Assembly: GCF_902459535.1 (NCBI RefSeq)
Contig: NZ_LR699553.1
Location: 1-64,000, forward strand
Source: Paraburkholderia dioscoreae
GTDB lineage: Bacteria > Pseudomonadota > Gammaproteobacteria > Burkholderiales > Burkholderiaceae
DNA: 64,000 nucleotides
Direction: 5' to 3'
A model generated the notes under the pieces. It ran no database searches. It saw only the letters and a list, made by a program, of their open reading frames with translations, and was not told where the DNA came from. How positions within the stretch are numbered: the first letter of the stretch is position 1; each line of letters begins with the position of its first letter. Of the stretch, positions 54,243-63,026 are shown in pieces. The translations under genes and the position numbers were made by a program.

Positions 54243-55646
54243 ATGAACAGTCCCACTACGGCGGGCGCGCCGTTTAGCCAGCTATCGCTGCCGCCCGCGA
54301 CGCTCGCTAACCTGACGCAGCTCGGTTACGTCGAGATGACGCCGATTCAGGCCGCGAGCCTGCCCATCGCGCTTGCCGGCCATGATCTGATTGCCCAGGC
54401 GAAAACCGGCAGCGGCAAGACCGCGGCGTTTTCGCTGGCGCTGCTGGCGCGCCTCGACGTGCGCAACTTCGCCGTGCAGGCAATGGTGCTGTGCCCGACG
54501 CGCGAACTCGCCGACCAGGTCACGCAGGAAATCCGGCGCCTCGCGCGCGCCGAAGAAAACATCAAGGTGCTGACGTTGTGCGGCGGCACGCCGATGCGTC
54601 CGCAAACGGCGAGTCTCGAACACGGTGCGCACATCGTGGTCGGCACGCCGGGCCGCATCATGGATCACCTTGAGCGCGGCAGCCTGCCGCTGCAGTCGCT
54701 CAATACGCTGGTGCTCGACGAAGCGGACCGCATGCTCGACATGGGTTTCTTCGACGACATCGCCACCGTCGTGAAGCAATGCCCGAAAGAACGGCAAACG
54801 CTGCTGTTCTCGGCGACGTATCCCGAAGGCATCGTCAAACTCAGCCAGCAATTCCTGCGCAATCCGAAGGAAGTCAAACTCGCGGAACGGCACGACAACA
54901 CCAAGATCCGCCAGCGCTTCTATGAAGTGACCGAAGACGAGCGTCTGCACGCGGTCGGTCTGCTGTTGAACCACTATCGTCCGGTCAGCACGCTGGCGTT
55001 CTGCAATACCAAGCAGCAATGCCGCGATCTGCTCGACGTGCTGCGCGCGCAGGGTTTTCATGCGCTCGCGCTGCATGGCGAGCTCGACCAGCGTGAACGC
55101 GATCAGGTGCTGATCCAGTTCGCCAACCGCAGCTGCTCGGTGCTGGTGGCCACCGACGTCGCCGCGCGCGGTCTCGACATCGCGCAGCTCGAAGCCGTGA
55201 TCAACGTCGACGTAACGCCGGATCCGGAAGTGCATGTGCATCGTATCGGCCGCACGGGCCGCGCCGATCAGGAAGGCTGGGCGCTGAGTCTCGCGAGCAT
55301 GAGCGAGATGGGCCGTGTCGGCAGTCTCGAACAGGCGCAAAAACGCGACGTCGAATGGCACAAGTTGTCCGAACTTACGGCAACGAGCAACGAGCGACTG
55401 TTGCCGCCCATGGAAACGTTGCAGATTCTCGGCGGCCGCAAGGAAAAGATCCGTCCCGGCGACGTGCTCGGCGCGCTGACCGGCGAGGCGGGTTTCGCCG
55501 GCTCGCAGATCGGCAAGATCAACGTGACGGAAATGTCCACTTACGTGGCGGTGGAGCGTAGCGTCGCGCGCGATGCCGTGCGCAAGCTCAGCGCCGGCAA
55601 GGTGAAGGGCAAGAAGGTCAAAGTCCGCCTGATGGACGACGCCTGA
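54243..55646 (+). CDS. dbpA: ATP-dependent RNA helicase DbpA
   Basis: A DEAD-box helicase of 467 residues acting in 50S ribosome assembly on 23S rRNA helix 92. Visible motifs: Q motif (YVEMTPIQAASLP), AKTGSGKT, PTRELA, LDEADRMLDMGF, SATYP, and HRIGRTGRADQ. The C-terminal domain (GGRKEKIRPGDVLGALTG, VTEMSTYVAVERSVARDAVR) is the DbpA-specific RNA-binding module. Confidence 0.93.
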   Translation: MNSPTTAGAPFSQLSLPPATLANLTQLGYVEMTPIQAASLPIALAGHDLIAQAKTGSGKTAAFSLALLARLDVRNFAVQAMVLCPTRELADQVTQEIRRLARAEENIKVLTLCGGTPMRPQTASLEHGAHIVVGTPGRIMDHLERGSLPLQSLNTLVLDEADRMLDMGFFDDIATVVKQCPKERQTLLFSATYPEGIVKLSQQFLRNPKEVKLAERHDNTKIRQRFYEVTEDERLHAVGLLLNHYRPVSTLAFCNTKQQCRDLLDVLRAQGFHALALHGELDQRERDQVLIQFANRSCSVLVATDVAARGLDIAQLEAVINVDVTPDPEVHVHRIGRTGRADQEGWALSLASMSEMGRVGSLEQAQKRDVEWHKLSELTATSNERLLPPMETLQILGGRKEKIRPGDVLGALTGEAGFAGSQIGKINVTEMSTYVAVERSVARDAVRKLSAGKVKGKKVKVRLMDDA

Positions 55647-55668
55647 TGGTCGAGGCCTGAGGCGAAGC

Positions 55669-55695
55669 CGGTCGCGAGCGCTCCGCTCGCGACCG
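55669..55695. terminator. Perfect 12-bp inverted repeat after dbpA
   Basis: CGGTCGCGAGCG-CTC-CGCTCGCGACCG lies 23 bases after the dbpA stop. No T-run follows, so it may act as a Rho-assisted end or protect the mRNA 3' end. The remaining ~260 bases to 55955 contain no gene I can support. Confidence 0.5.
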
Positions 55696-55955
55696 TGAGC
55701 ATCACATTACGTCATACCTCTGCAGTTTTCCGCGTTCTTCACGCGGCCTCGTTTCTTCCCCGAAAGCACCGATCTGACTGGCTTCGCCCGTGGCGGCGCG
55801 GCTTCGCGTCAGCCATGACTTAAACGCATGCGGCGCATGACAAAGTTTCGATTGTGACGGTTCTTTGGCTGATGCCTAATCACCAAACCAGAAGGGACCG
55901 CCGCGCAGCAGGCCGTCCGTGATTCGCTGCCGGATGGAGAAAGGGAGAAAGCCTT

Positions 55956-57110
55956 ATGCAGAGCGCCATGCAAGCCCGCTCGAAGTTGCCTGATGTGGGC
56001 ACGACGATTTTTACCGTGATCGGTCAACTGGCCGCGCAATACGATGCGCTGAACCTGTCGCAAGGCGCGCCGAATTTCGCGCCGGACGCCAGCCTGATCG
56101 ACGGCGTCGCTCAGGCCATGCGCGCCGGTCATAACCAGTACGCGCCGATGGCCGGCATCGCCGCTTTGCGCGAAGCGCTCGCCGACAAGGTCGCCACGCT
56201 GTACGGCGTGCGCTACGACCCGGCCAGCGAAGTGACCGTGATCGCCAGCGCGAGCGAAGGGCTGTATTCGACGATCAGCGCATTGGTGCATCCGGGCGAC
56301 GAGGTGATCTACTTCGAGCCTTCGTTCGACAGCTATGGCCCGATTGTCCGCCTGCAAGGCGCCACGCCCGTGGCGATCAAACTGTCGTTGAATGATTTCC
56401 GGGTCGACTGGGACGAGGTTGCCGCCGCGATCACGCCAAAGACCCGCATGATCATCATCAACACGCCGCACAATCCGACCGCGACCGTGTTCAGCGAAGC
56501 CGACGTCGCGCGCCTGAAGGCCATTACGCGCAATACCGATATCGTGATTCTCGCCGACGAGGTCTACGAACACGTGGTGTTCGACGGCGCAAAACATCAA
56601 AGCATGGCTTGCCATGCCGAACTCGCGGAGCGCAGCGTAATCGTTTCGTCGTTCGGCAAGTCGTATCACGTGACCGGATGGCGCGTCGGCTACTGCCTCG
56701 CACCCGCTGCATTGATGGACGAGATTCGCAAAGTCCATCAGTTCATGGTGTTTTCTGCCGATACACCGATGCAGTACGCGTTTGTCGACGCATTGGCCAG
56801 GCGCGAAAGCTATCTCGGCTTGTCCGCGTTCTATCAGAAGAAGCGCGATCTGCTCATGGACGCACTGCGCGATTCGCGCTTCGAACTGCTGCCGAGTGAG
56901 GGCAGCTTCTTCATGCTCGCGCGTTTTCGCGGCTTCTCAGAGGAAAGCGATAACGATTTCGTGCTGCGCCTGATTCGCGATGCGCGCGTCGCGACGATTC
57001 CTCTTTCAGCGTTTTATACCGACGGCACGGATTCCGGCTTGATCCGCCTGAGCTTCTCCAAGGACGATGCGACTTTGATCGAAGGCGCGCGCCGCCTGTG
57101 CGAAATCTGA
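55956..57110 (+). CDS. PLP-dependent aminotransferase (methionine/aromatic type)
   Basis: A 384-residue class I/II aminotransferase. NTPHNPTATVFSEADVARLK holds the PLP-contacting Asn, ILADEVYEHVVFDG the Asp and Tyr, and SSFGKSYHVTGWRVGYCLAP the Schiff-base Lys. The N-terminal LPDVGTTIFTVIGQLA and LNLSQGAPNFAPD fit the YbdL-like methionine aminotransferase group. A GGAG-rich region precedes the ATG. Confidence 0.88.
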   Translation: MQSAMQARSKLPDVGTTIFTVIGQLAAQYDALNLSQGAPNFAPDASLIDGVAQAMRAGHNQYAPMAGIAALREALADKVATLYGVRYDPASEVTVIASASEGLYSTISALVHPGDEVIYFEPSFDSYGPIVRLQGATPVAIKLSLNDFRVDWDEVAAAITPKTRMIIINTPHNPTATVFSEADVARLKAITRNTDIVILADEVYEHVVFDGAKHQSMACHAELAERSVIVSSFGKSYHVTGWRVGYCLAPAALMDEIRKVHQFMVFSADTPMQYAFVDALARRESYLGLSAFYQKKRDLLMDALRDSRFELLPSEGSFFMLARFRGFSEESDNDFVLRLIRDARVATIPLSAFYTDGTDSGLIRLSFSKDDATLIEGARRLCEI

Positions 57111-57231
57111 TCGGGGCAGTGACGGCCCTGCGCGATGGCCGTATTTTTGATCGCAGTATGATCGTCGCGCCATCACGTATCCGCGCGCCGCAGCACGGCG
57201 TGACAATAAATCGAAGGGAAAGGGATCTGCT

Positions 57232-58026
57232 ATGAAATTGCTCAAGCCTCTATTGGCACTGGCCTGCGCATTTGCGTCGCTGGCGGCTGCATCTGCCGTG
57301 AGCGCTGCCGACACCTCGACGCTGCGTTTCGGCCTCGAAGCGCAATACCCGCCGTTCGAATCGAAGGGGCCGAATGGTGAGTTGCAGGGGCTGGATATTG
57401 ACGTCGGCAATGCGGTCTGCACCGCTGCGCATATGACCTGCAAATGGGTCGAGACTTCGTTCGACGGGCTGATTCCCGCGCTGCAGGGCCGCAAGTTCGA
57501 CGCGATCAATTCGGCGATGAACGCGACCGAACAACGCCGGCAGGCGATTGATTTCACCACCGTCGTGTACCGCGTGCCGACGCAGCTGATCGCGAAGCGC
57601 GACAGCGGTCTGCTGCCGACAACTGCCTCGCTGAAGGGCAAACGCGTGGGCGTGTTGCAGTCGTCGATTCAGGAAACTTTCGCCAAGGCGCATTGGGAAT
57701 CGGCGGGTGTGACTGTCGTGCCGTATCAGGACCAGAACCAGGTTTATACGGATCTCGTGGCAGGCCGTCTCGACGCGACACTCGTGCTGGCGCCGGCCGG
57801 ACAGACAGGTTTTCTGTCGAAGCCGAACGGCGCCGGTTACGCCTTTGTCGGCGAGCCGGTGCGCGACGACAAGATTCTCGGCAGCGGCATTGCATACGGG
57901 ATTCGCAAGGGCGATACGGCGTTGCGTGATCGCCTGAATGCGGCGATTGCAAAGGTGCAGGCCGATGGCACGGTGAAGACGCTGGCCACGAAATATCTAG
58001 GCAATATCGACGTGACGGCGAAGTGA
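57232..58026 (+). CDS. Periplasmic amino-acid-binding protein (ABC transporter)
   Basis: A 264-residue solute-binding protein with signal peptide MKLLKPLLALACAFASLAAA ending SAVSA-AD. LRFGLEAQYPPFESKGPNGE, with LQGLDIDVGNAVC and QAIDFTTVVYRVP, is the type-3 (LAO/HisJ-like) fold. It probably binds basic amino acids. No permease or ATPase gene is adjacent, so the partner components are elsewhere. Confidence 0.9.
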   Translation: MKLLKPLLALACAFASLAAASAVSAADTSTLRFGLEAQYPPFESKGPNGELQGLDIDVGNAVCTAAHMTCKWVETSFDGLIPALQGRKFDAINSAMNATEQRRQAIDFTTVVYRVPTQLIAKRDSGLLPTTASLKGKRVGVLQSSIQETFAKAHWESAGVTVVPYQDQNQVYTDLVAGRLDATLVLAPAGQTGFLSKPNGAGYAFVGEPVRDDKILGSGIAYGIRKGDTALRDRLNAAIAKVQADGTVKTLATKYLGNIDVTAK

Positions 58027-58163
58027 TCTGGCGCGAGTCTGGATGCGCCGCGTTGATCGTGTTGTGGATGACGGGCTGTTCGTGAGTCGGCTGGTTGACG
58101 CGGAGCGTTTGCCGGCTACGAATACGCAGGCCTTGCTGCGTATTGAAGGGAATTGCTACGGCC

Positions 58164-58190
58164 GGCCCGGAGCCTTGCTCTCCGGCCTTT
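58164..58190 (+). terminator. Rho-independent terminator after the binding-protein gene
   Basis: GGCCCGGAG and CTCCGGCC pair with one bulge across a 7-base loop, followed by TTTTGCG. It lies about 140 bases after the stop and just before the 3' end of the convergent membrane-protein gene. Confidence 0.65.
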
Positions 58191-58196
58191 TGCGTT

Positions 58197-60059
58197 CTAG
58201 CGATGCGTAATGCGGCACCATTGGTAAGGAAAAACACCTTGGCCGACATAGGCCCAGTAGGTGATGCAGGAGGTGGCGTCGACAGTGAAACCGTGCCGCT
58301 CCAATGCGGGCCGCGCCTGTTCGACCAGTTGCTTATTTTCCCTGACCACATCTCGCACATCATCATGCCTGAGGTCTAGCCGGCACATGCGCCTGTCGGC
58401 GGAATTGGGTGTCCATTGCAGGCTCGCGTGAAGATGCAGGCGATCGATCGCGGCTTGCATGATGTTGCAGCCTTTTACGCCATCCGCCAGGCCGATTGCG
58501 TTCGCGATCCGATCCATCTTTGCTACGTTGTCGACGCGCCAGTTATATCGGCCTTCGACGATCGCATACGCAGGACCGCCGCGAGAGCGCAGGATGTCCG
58601 CTATGTGCCGGTCGAATTGCGGTGAATAGGGAAAGCTGCCGTCGATCTGCGTGAATGCGACCGACACGGGAAAGAACTGCACTATCCAGCCCCAGGGCGG
58701 ATCACCGCCGACGATCACCGCCGTCGTGTTCTGAGGGCTATCCAGCACGGGCACGTCGGCACGAAAAGCCGCCCTTGCCCAGCGCTCATGTCCCCACGTT
58801 TCGACACCACCGGCCACGACAACTGCTGTCGTGACGCAGAGCAACCACACGGCGACTCGCCGCGCCGTCAGGTAAGGCAAGAGCCGGTTGAGCAGCAGAT
58901 ACGCGACGAGCGGCGTAAGCGTTTCGATCGGAACCACGTAGCGGTAGATGCTGAAAAGAATCATCCACAGGAAGTAGCCCAGTGCCACGAAAGTCACGAC
59001 GTATGCCGCTCGTGAATTCAGTCGCCGCGCGCGAGGCCGGCTGCGCACCAACTCCGCAACGCGGGTGGCGGTCAGCGCCCAGAAAAGCACATACACGATT
59101 GGCCAGATGATCTGACGCAGGTGCGCTTGTCCGACGCGCTTCGAATCGAATGCAAAGACGAACGGCCAGAGAACGTATTCGCGCGCGTTTTTCGGCAGCC
59201 ACGATTGATCCGCGACGCCGCTCGGCGGAGTGAGCGGATTGGGGAAGACCGAGCTGAACTGCGGAAAGAACGGGTTGCCGAACGTATGCCACATTACCGC
59301 CATCCAGTATCCACCCGCAGCCAGCAGGCCAGCGAGTGCGCCCACGCCGAACAGGAACGCAGCGCGCACTCGCGCGGGCGGTGTTGCCGGCAATAGAAGC
59401 AACCCGGCGCAAAGGGCCACCGCAAAAGGCGCATTGGTCAGCTTGAGGCCCATGCCGAGGCCGGCGACGAGGCCCGCGCCGATTAGTGCCGCAGCGGTGG
59501 CCGCAGACCACATCGGCAGCCTGTCCCACAGATGAAGAACCAGAAGCAGCGAGGTGAGCACGAACAGCGTGGTCGTGTCGTCGCCCATCGAATTACCGAA
59601 GCCGGACAGAAAATTCGCTGTCAGGATGCCCGCGGCGGCGAGCAGCAAAGGGGTGCGGTTCGCGTCTTCGGGCGCAAGCTCTGGCAGCGTTCGACGGATG
59701 ATCGACAGCAGCAGCACGAAATTGAGGCCGTGCAACGTGCCCATGATGGAGCCTACCAGCGGCGCGGCAAACGCCCGGTTCAACGCGTAGTAGAAGACGT
59801 CGAGCATTGGATTGAAGTAGGTCTGCATGCCGGCCGGTGCGAAGTCGGTATGCAGCTTGCCGTTCAGGAACGCGAAGCCGTTGTACTGGTGATAGTTGAA
59901 CCCGTCCCAATTGCGGTCCTGGCCGAGAAAAAGCGACCACAGGCCGAACAGGATCGGTACCCACACGCGTGCGGCGGCGGTCAGACGAGGGTCGTTGAGA
60001 TCCCATGACAAGGTCCGCTGCCAGAAGGCGCGGCGGGCAGGGCGGTCGATCATGTTCAT
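58197..60059 (-). CDS. Large multi-pass membrane protein
   Basis: A 620-residue protein with about 10-12 hydrophobic segments (for example VWVPILFGLWSLFLGQD and PFAVALCAGLLLLPATP), then a soluble C-terminal part of about 170 residues. The overall style, an early GQDRNWDGFNYHQYNGFAFL and acidic loop residues after the first helix, recalls GT-C-fold glycosyltransferases or O-antigen-type membrane enzymes. I cannot assign one. The start at 60059 gives a short cytoplasmic N-terminus before helix one; the open frame continues upstream without support. Confidence 0.7.
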   Translation of the reverse strand: MNMIDRPARRAFWQRTLSWDLNDPRLTAAARVWVPILFGLWSLFLGQDRNWDGFNYHQYNGFAFLNGKLHTDFAPAGMQTYFNPMLDVFYYALNRAFAAPLVGSIMGTLHGLNFVLLLSIIRRTLPELAPEDANRTPLLLAAAGILTANFLSGFGNSMGDDTTTLFVLTSLLLVLHLWDRLPMWSAATAAALIGAGLVAGLGMGLKLTNAPFAVALCAGLLLLPATPPARVRAAFLFGVGALAGLLAAGGYWMAVMWHTFGNPFFPQFSSVFPNPLTPPSGVADQSWLPKNAREYVLWPFVFAFDSKRVGQAHLRQIIWPIVYVLFWALTATRVAELVRSRPRARRLNSRAAYVVTFVALGYFLWMILFSIYRYVVPIETLTPLVAYLLLNRLLPYLTARRVAVWLLCVTTAVVVAGGVETWGHERWARAAFRADVPVLDSPQNTTAVIVGGDPPWGWIVQFFPVSVAFTQIDGSFPYSPQFDRHIADILRSRGGPAYAIVEGRYNWRVDNVAKMDRIANAIGLADGVKGCNIMQAAIDRLHLHASLQWTPNSADRRMCRLDLRHDDVRDVVRENKQLVEQARPALERHGFTVDATSCITYWAYVGQGVFPYQWCRITHR

Positions 60060-60259
60060 GTTTTTATCGTTGCTGGGGAAACGCAAAGTTTCGCGCCGCT
60101 GGGATGGGCGGCGAAGGCAGACGACATGGTATCGGAAGGCGAACTGGCCAAGGTCGGCCCGCACAGTGCGTGCGTGGAGCCCGGAAAGCAAAACGCCCGA
60201 CCACCCCGATTGGTGTCGGGGTGTCGGGTTCAACAACCCGCGCAAAGGGGGGGCGCAGC

Positions 60260-60667
60260 ATGCGCCCTGTTCCCGTTCACGCTGAGCAAACACTACCCCC
60301 TTCCAATGTCGACGCCGTTGTCGGACGCGAACGTGAAGCGCTCGAACAGCAGCGCACCGAGTTCATCTGTGCGCTCGCTGCGGCCGAGCAATCCCTCAAG
60401 ACTTTTCTCCGGGGTTCGCTGGAACACGGCAAAGCCCGGGCGCGTATGACCCGGTTGCAAAACGAACCGCGCGTGATCCGGGGCAGGCTGGGTGCTGCAA
60501 AGAAACGTCAGAGCCTTGGCGACATTCTGGTGGAGGTTTGCCGCGAACGTGCAACGTCCGCCGAATGGCAGCGCATCGCTGCCGACGCACAGCAGCGGCA
60601 TGACGAGCAAGGGGCGCTCAAGGACAGCGGCGCACTGCGGGCGGCTCGACCGGTAGAACACGGCTGA
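60260..60667 (+). CDS. Small helical accessory protein (135 aa)
   Basis: The product starts MRPVPVHAEQTLPPSNVDAV and is rich in Glu, Arg and Ala with coiled-coil character (GREREALEQQRTEFICALAA, SLGDILVEVCRERATSAEWQ). A G-rich ribosome site precedes the ATG. Just upstream (60205-60245) are short GTGTCGGG repeats and a CGGGTT-CAA-CAACCCG-like hairpin. No family recognised; the convergent minus-strand frame is less protein-like. Confidence 0.55.
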   Translation: MRPVPVHAEQTLPPSNVDAVVGREREALEQQRTEFICALAAAEQSLKTFLRGSLEHGKARARMTRLQNEPRVIRGRLGAAKKRQSLGDILVEVCRERATSAEWQRIAADAQQRHDEQGALKDSGALRAARPVEHG

Positions 60668-60973
60668 GTGCGACACCAGTCAGCCGATCCCTTACAACGG
60701 GGCTGCGGCCGCTCTTGGCAAACCTGTGTCTTACACAGAGTATCCTGTCGCGCTCGGTAATCCGAAAGTGGCGGGAAATGTCTATTACCCAATTCAAAAA
60801 CAAGGATTTCCGGCAATGGGCAATCAGGCATCAACGAGGCAGAGATTTCATCGTTTATTCTGACTACAGGTTCGTTCCCTTTCTCCCCCGATAAGGGCGC
60901 ACCTATGAGCGCAAGACTCAGATTTAGAGGGCAGCAATTCTTGTTGGGTTAGTCATTGTGGGTGGGGTATTTC
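60668..60973. other. Gene-poor stretch
   Basis: About 300 bases in which no convincing gene, RNA or repeat was found. A short stretch at 60778-60870 is open but interrupted. Confidence 0.4.
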
Positions 60974-61277
60974 ATGCTGCATGACCTGAATTCGAAGGCC
61001 CGCGATTGTTCCCGCAAGGTATCTCGCGATGGGCACTATATGGCGGAACTGTGCCTCATCCGGTGGGGCGGGCGGGTCTGATCCAGCCTATTTGGGCCGA
61101 GCCTACGATGCGAAAACTGGCGAATTGCTGGTACGGCGGCGATTTGCTACGCCCGTCCCTGAGCTTGAGTGGTGGAATGACGAGATTTCATTCTCTCGGG
61201 GCGGTGATGACACGTCGTATGTGAAGTTGCCGCCAACGCTGTATGACCGGCTAACGGCGCGATTGCCCTTACCCTAG
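60974..61277 (+). pseudogene. Frameshifted small gene (~100 aa)
   Basis: One frame reads MLHDLNSKARDCSRKVSRDG and HYMAELCLIRWGG, then a stop. The next frame continues SDPAYLGRAYDAKTGELLVR, FATPVPELEWWNDEISFSRG and DDTSYVKLPPTLYDRLTARL to 61277. One extra base in the G-rich run at about 61066-61078 would explain the break. Both parts look coding. Family unknown. The lesion could be real or a homopolymer sequencing error. Confidence 0.6.
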
Positions 61278-61445
61278 GCTAGGACAGATTCGCCAAGATG
61301 CGGGCCTATATTTTGTCTGCCTGCTGCTAATCGAGCAAAAGAACATGCGCCGCCCATGCCTCGATCGTCGGGACATGCTGCTTCTTCGGCGGTTTTCTCG
61401 TTGTTCGCTGATCGGGTTGGCTGCGAAGTAATCCCGGCAGAAACG

Positions 61446-61473
61446 AAAAAGGCCTAGCCGAAGCTAAGCCTTT
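61446..61473 (-). terminator. Terminator downstream of the tRNA 3' fragment
   Basis: On the minus strand AAAGGCTTAGC-TTCG-GCTAGGCCTTTTT forms a UUCG-type tetraloop hairpin with a T-run. It lies 9 bases after the CCA end of the tRNA fragment at 61482-61526, as a natural tRNA terminator would. Confidence 0.85.
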
Positions 61474-61481
61474 GAATTCTT

Positions 61482-61526
61482 TGGTGGGGCGTGAGTGACT
61501 CGAACACTCGACCTACGGATTAAGAG
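61482..61526 (-). repeat. 3' part of a lysine tRNA gene (CTT anticodon), probable att site
   Basis: On the minus strand the sequence holds an anticodon loop CTCTTAA, the variable region, T-stem GAGTG / CACTC with loop TTCGAGT, the 3' acceptor strand and CCA. The match to a tRNA ends abruptly at 61527, inside the anticodon stem, so the 5' half is absent. Such 3' tRNA pieces are typical attachment-site duplications left by integrases. The terminator on its left marks the chromosomal side. Confidence 0.75.
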
Positions 61527-61811
61527 ACTGGACTGGTTGACGTTAATTCTTTATTAATCAAATACTTGCTGCGCTTGCCACGAACGCTTTCCAATCGCAT
61601 CCAACCCTAAACATGGGGTGCCCGGACATGGCATGTCACGATTCCGGCACAGTATGGTTCGCAACCGGGCCGCTTCACGCCTTTGCATCGAGCGCCCGAT
61701 CAAGACGATCGTCGCGCTCGGTGGTCGGGCGCTAGCCGGCCCAGTTTCGGACATTTGCATCCACTTCTAAGGGACATCCGACCGGTGGTTGTCTACCGAG
61801 CACTGTAGCCT
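61527..61811. other. Left edge of the probable tRNA island
   Basis: About 285 bases without a supported gene between the tRNA fragment and the peptidase gene. Base composition drops toward the island genes. Confidence 0.4.
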
Positions 61812-62654
61812 CTACACATCGGCGGAATTTGCGTCGATAACATCCAAGATGGCCGACGATTTGTACAGGTAAGAAATGCCCGAGTGCGCCTTGACAGCAT
61901 TTTCCTTGTCGCGATATGCACGATCCGTCACTTTAAGGTGGCCGGCGTTGATACCAATCAGTTTCAATTCTCGGAAGCCATGGAAGATGATGCCGTTTCC
62001 CGGCTTGGGTCCTTTTTGCACGGCGAAAACCGGGCTCCCAGATGAGCCACTGAATGAAAACGCTTCGTAAGCAATGCATGCTCCCTTGACAAAGTCGTCG
62101 TACGAATAATCGAAACGTGGATCACTAGAAATTGTACCTGTGCGCAATATCGGTCGATTTGCACTTTTATCATGCCACTCTGGAAAACCAGGAAATGCAA
62201 GAAAGTCGCAAATCATTAGCTTGCTATCGAAGTCATCAGAAGTCGCAAGAAACTCGTATGGTACGAAGTAATCTATTCTTGCTACCTTGTTTTCGGTAAC
62301 GCAGAGCGGGAAAACACACGCGATATCGTTGTGCTGATCGTGCGAAAATTTTACCTTTGGAGTTATGGAAAATTTTGTTTCGCCAATCGGATAGTCGCTA
62401 CCGGGAGATGCATACTTCCCGCAAATCTCAATCGAATGAAGGCTGTATTTCAAAGAATCCTCAAGCGGTTTATTCTTTTTGTTGAACGAAAAATCGAGAA
62501 CATGCCGATTTGTAATCATGCAAAGCATGTCAAATTTATTTTTCACAAAAAAGCACGTCCCTGTTCCGGATTTTATGTTTCCAATTTTATCGGCAAACGT
62601 GGCTGTGAGCTTGTAGGCGGAATAAAGATATTGGTTATTCAATCCGTGGAACAT
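61812..62654 (-). CDS. Trypsin-like serine peptidase
   Basis: A 280-residue S1-type protease. The triad is visible: H51 in MITNRHVLDF, D110 in HNDIACVFP (D106 is an alternative), S207 in FSGSSGSPVFAV. There is no signal peptide, so it is probably cytoplasmic, as are the trypsin-like effectors of several bacterial defence systems. The gene is AT-rich compared with the core chromosome and is divergent from the AAA ATPase gene. Partner and trigger are not visible in the window. Confidence 0.82.
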   Translation of the reverse strand: MFHGLNNQYLYSAYKLTATFADKIGNIKSGTGTCFFVKNKFDMLCMITNRHVLDFSFNKKNKPLEDSLKYSLHSIEICGKYASPGSDYPIGETKFSITPKVKFSHDQHNDIACVFPLCVTENKVARIDYFVPYEFLATSDDFDSKLMICDFLAFPGFPEWHDKSANRPILRTGTISSDPRFDYSYDDFVKGACIAYEAFSFSGSSGSPVFAVQKGPKPGNGIIFHGFRELKLIGINAGHLKVTDRAYRDKENAVKAHSGISYLYKSSAILDVIDANSADV

Positions 62655-63026
62655 TTTTACCTCGTTAATGATTGCGCTGACTCTCGATCGTCAACGCTCA
62701 ATTGATATCGTTCACTTATTCTACGTTGAGCAGGACGCTTCAGTGCTCTTAGGCCACGAAGCGCTTCGCGTCCTAAAAAACGGTAACCCCAGGGGGGCCA
62801 TGTGACACTTGTTTGATATGGAATGGCGGCCAAGTCCCGACCTCTTTCGGCGCTTTGGTGCGTGCGTGCGCGCCGTCTGCCTAGAGTGGGTCTGGTGCGG
62901 CCGTCTTGGGCCTATCTTGCCTGGAAAGCGGTGGTTTTCTGAACAGTCTTCATAGTTGTCGGTTTTGGATCATAATCCAAGCGCATCGCACTTTGAGTGC
63001 GTGGGTGATGTAAGGCGAGGTGGGAA
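62655..63026. other. Divergent intergenic region between peptidase and ATPase genes
   Basis: About 370 bases that should hold promoters for both genes. A G-run (CCCAGGGGGGCC, about 62789-62800) and TGACACTTG are notable, but I could not define promoter boxes. No gene seen. Confidence 0.4.

Noticed and set aside
61482..61526. Functional tRNA gene
   Set aside because: Only the anticodon loop, T-arm and acceptor 3' strand are present; the D-arm and 5' acceptor are absent.
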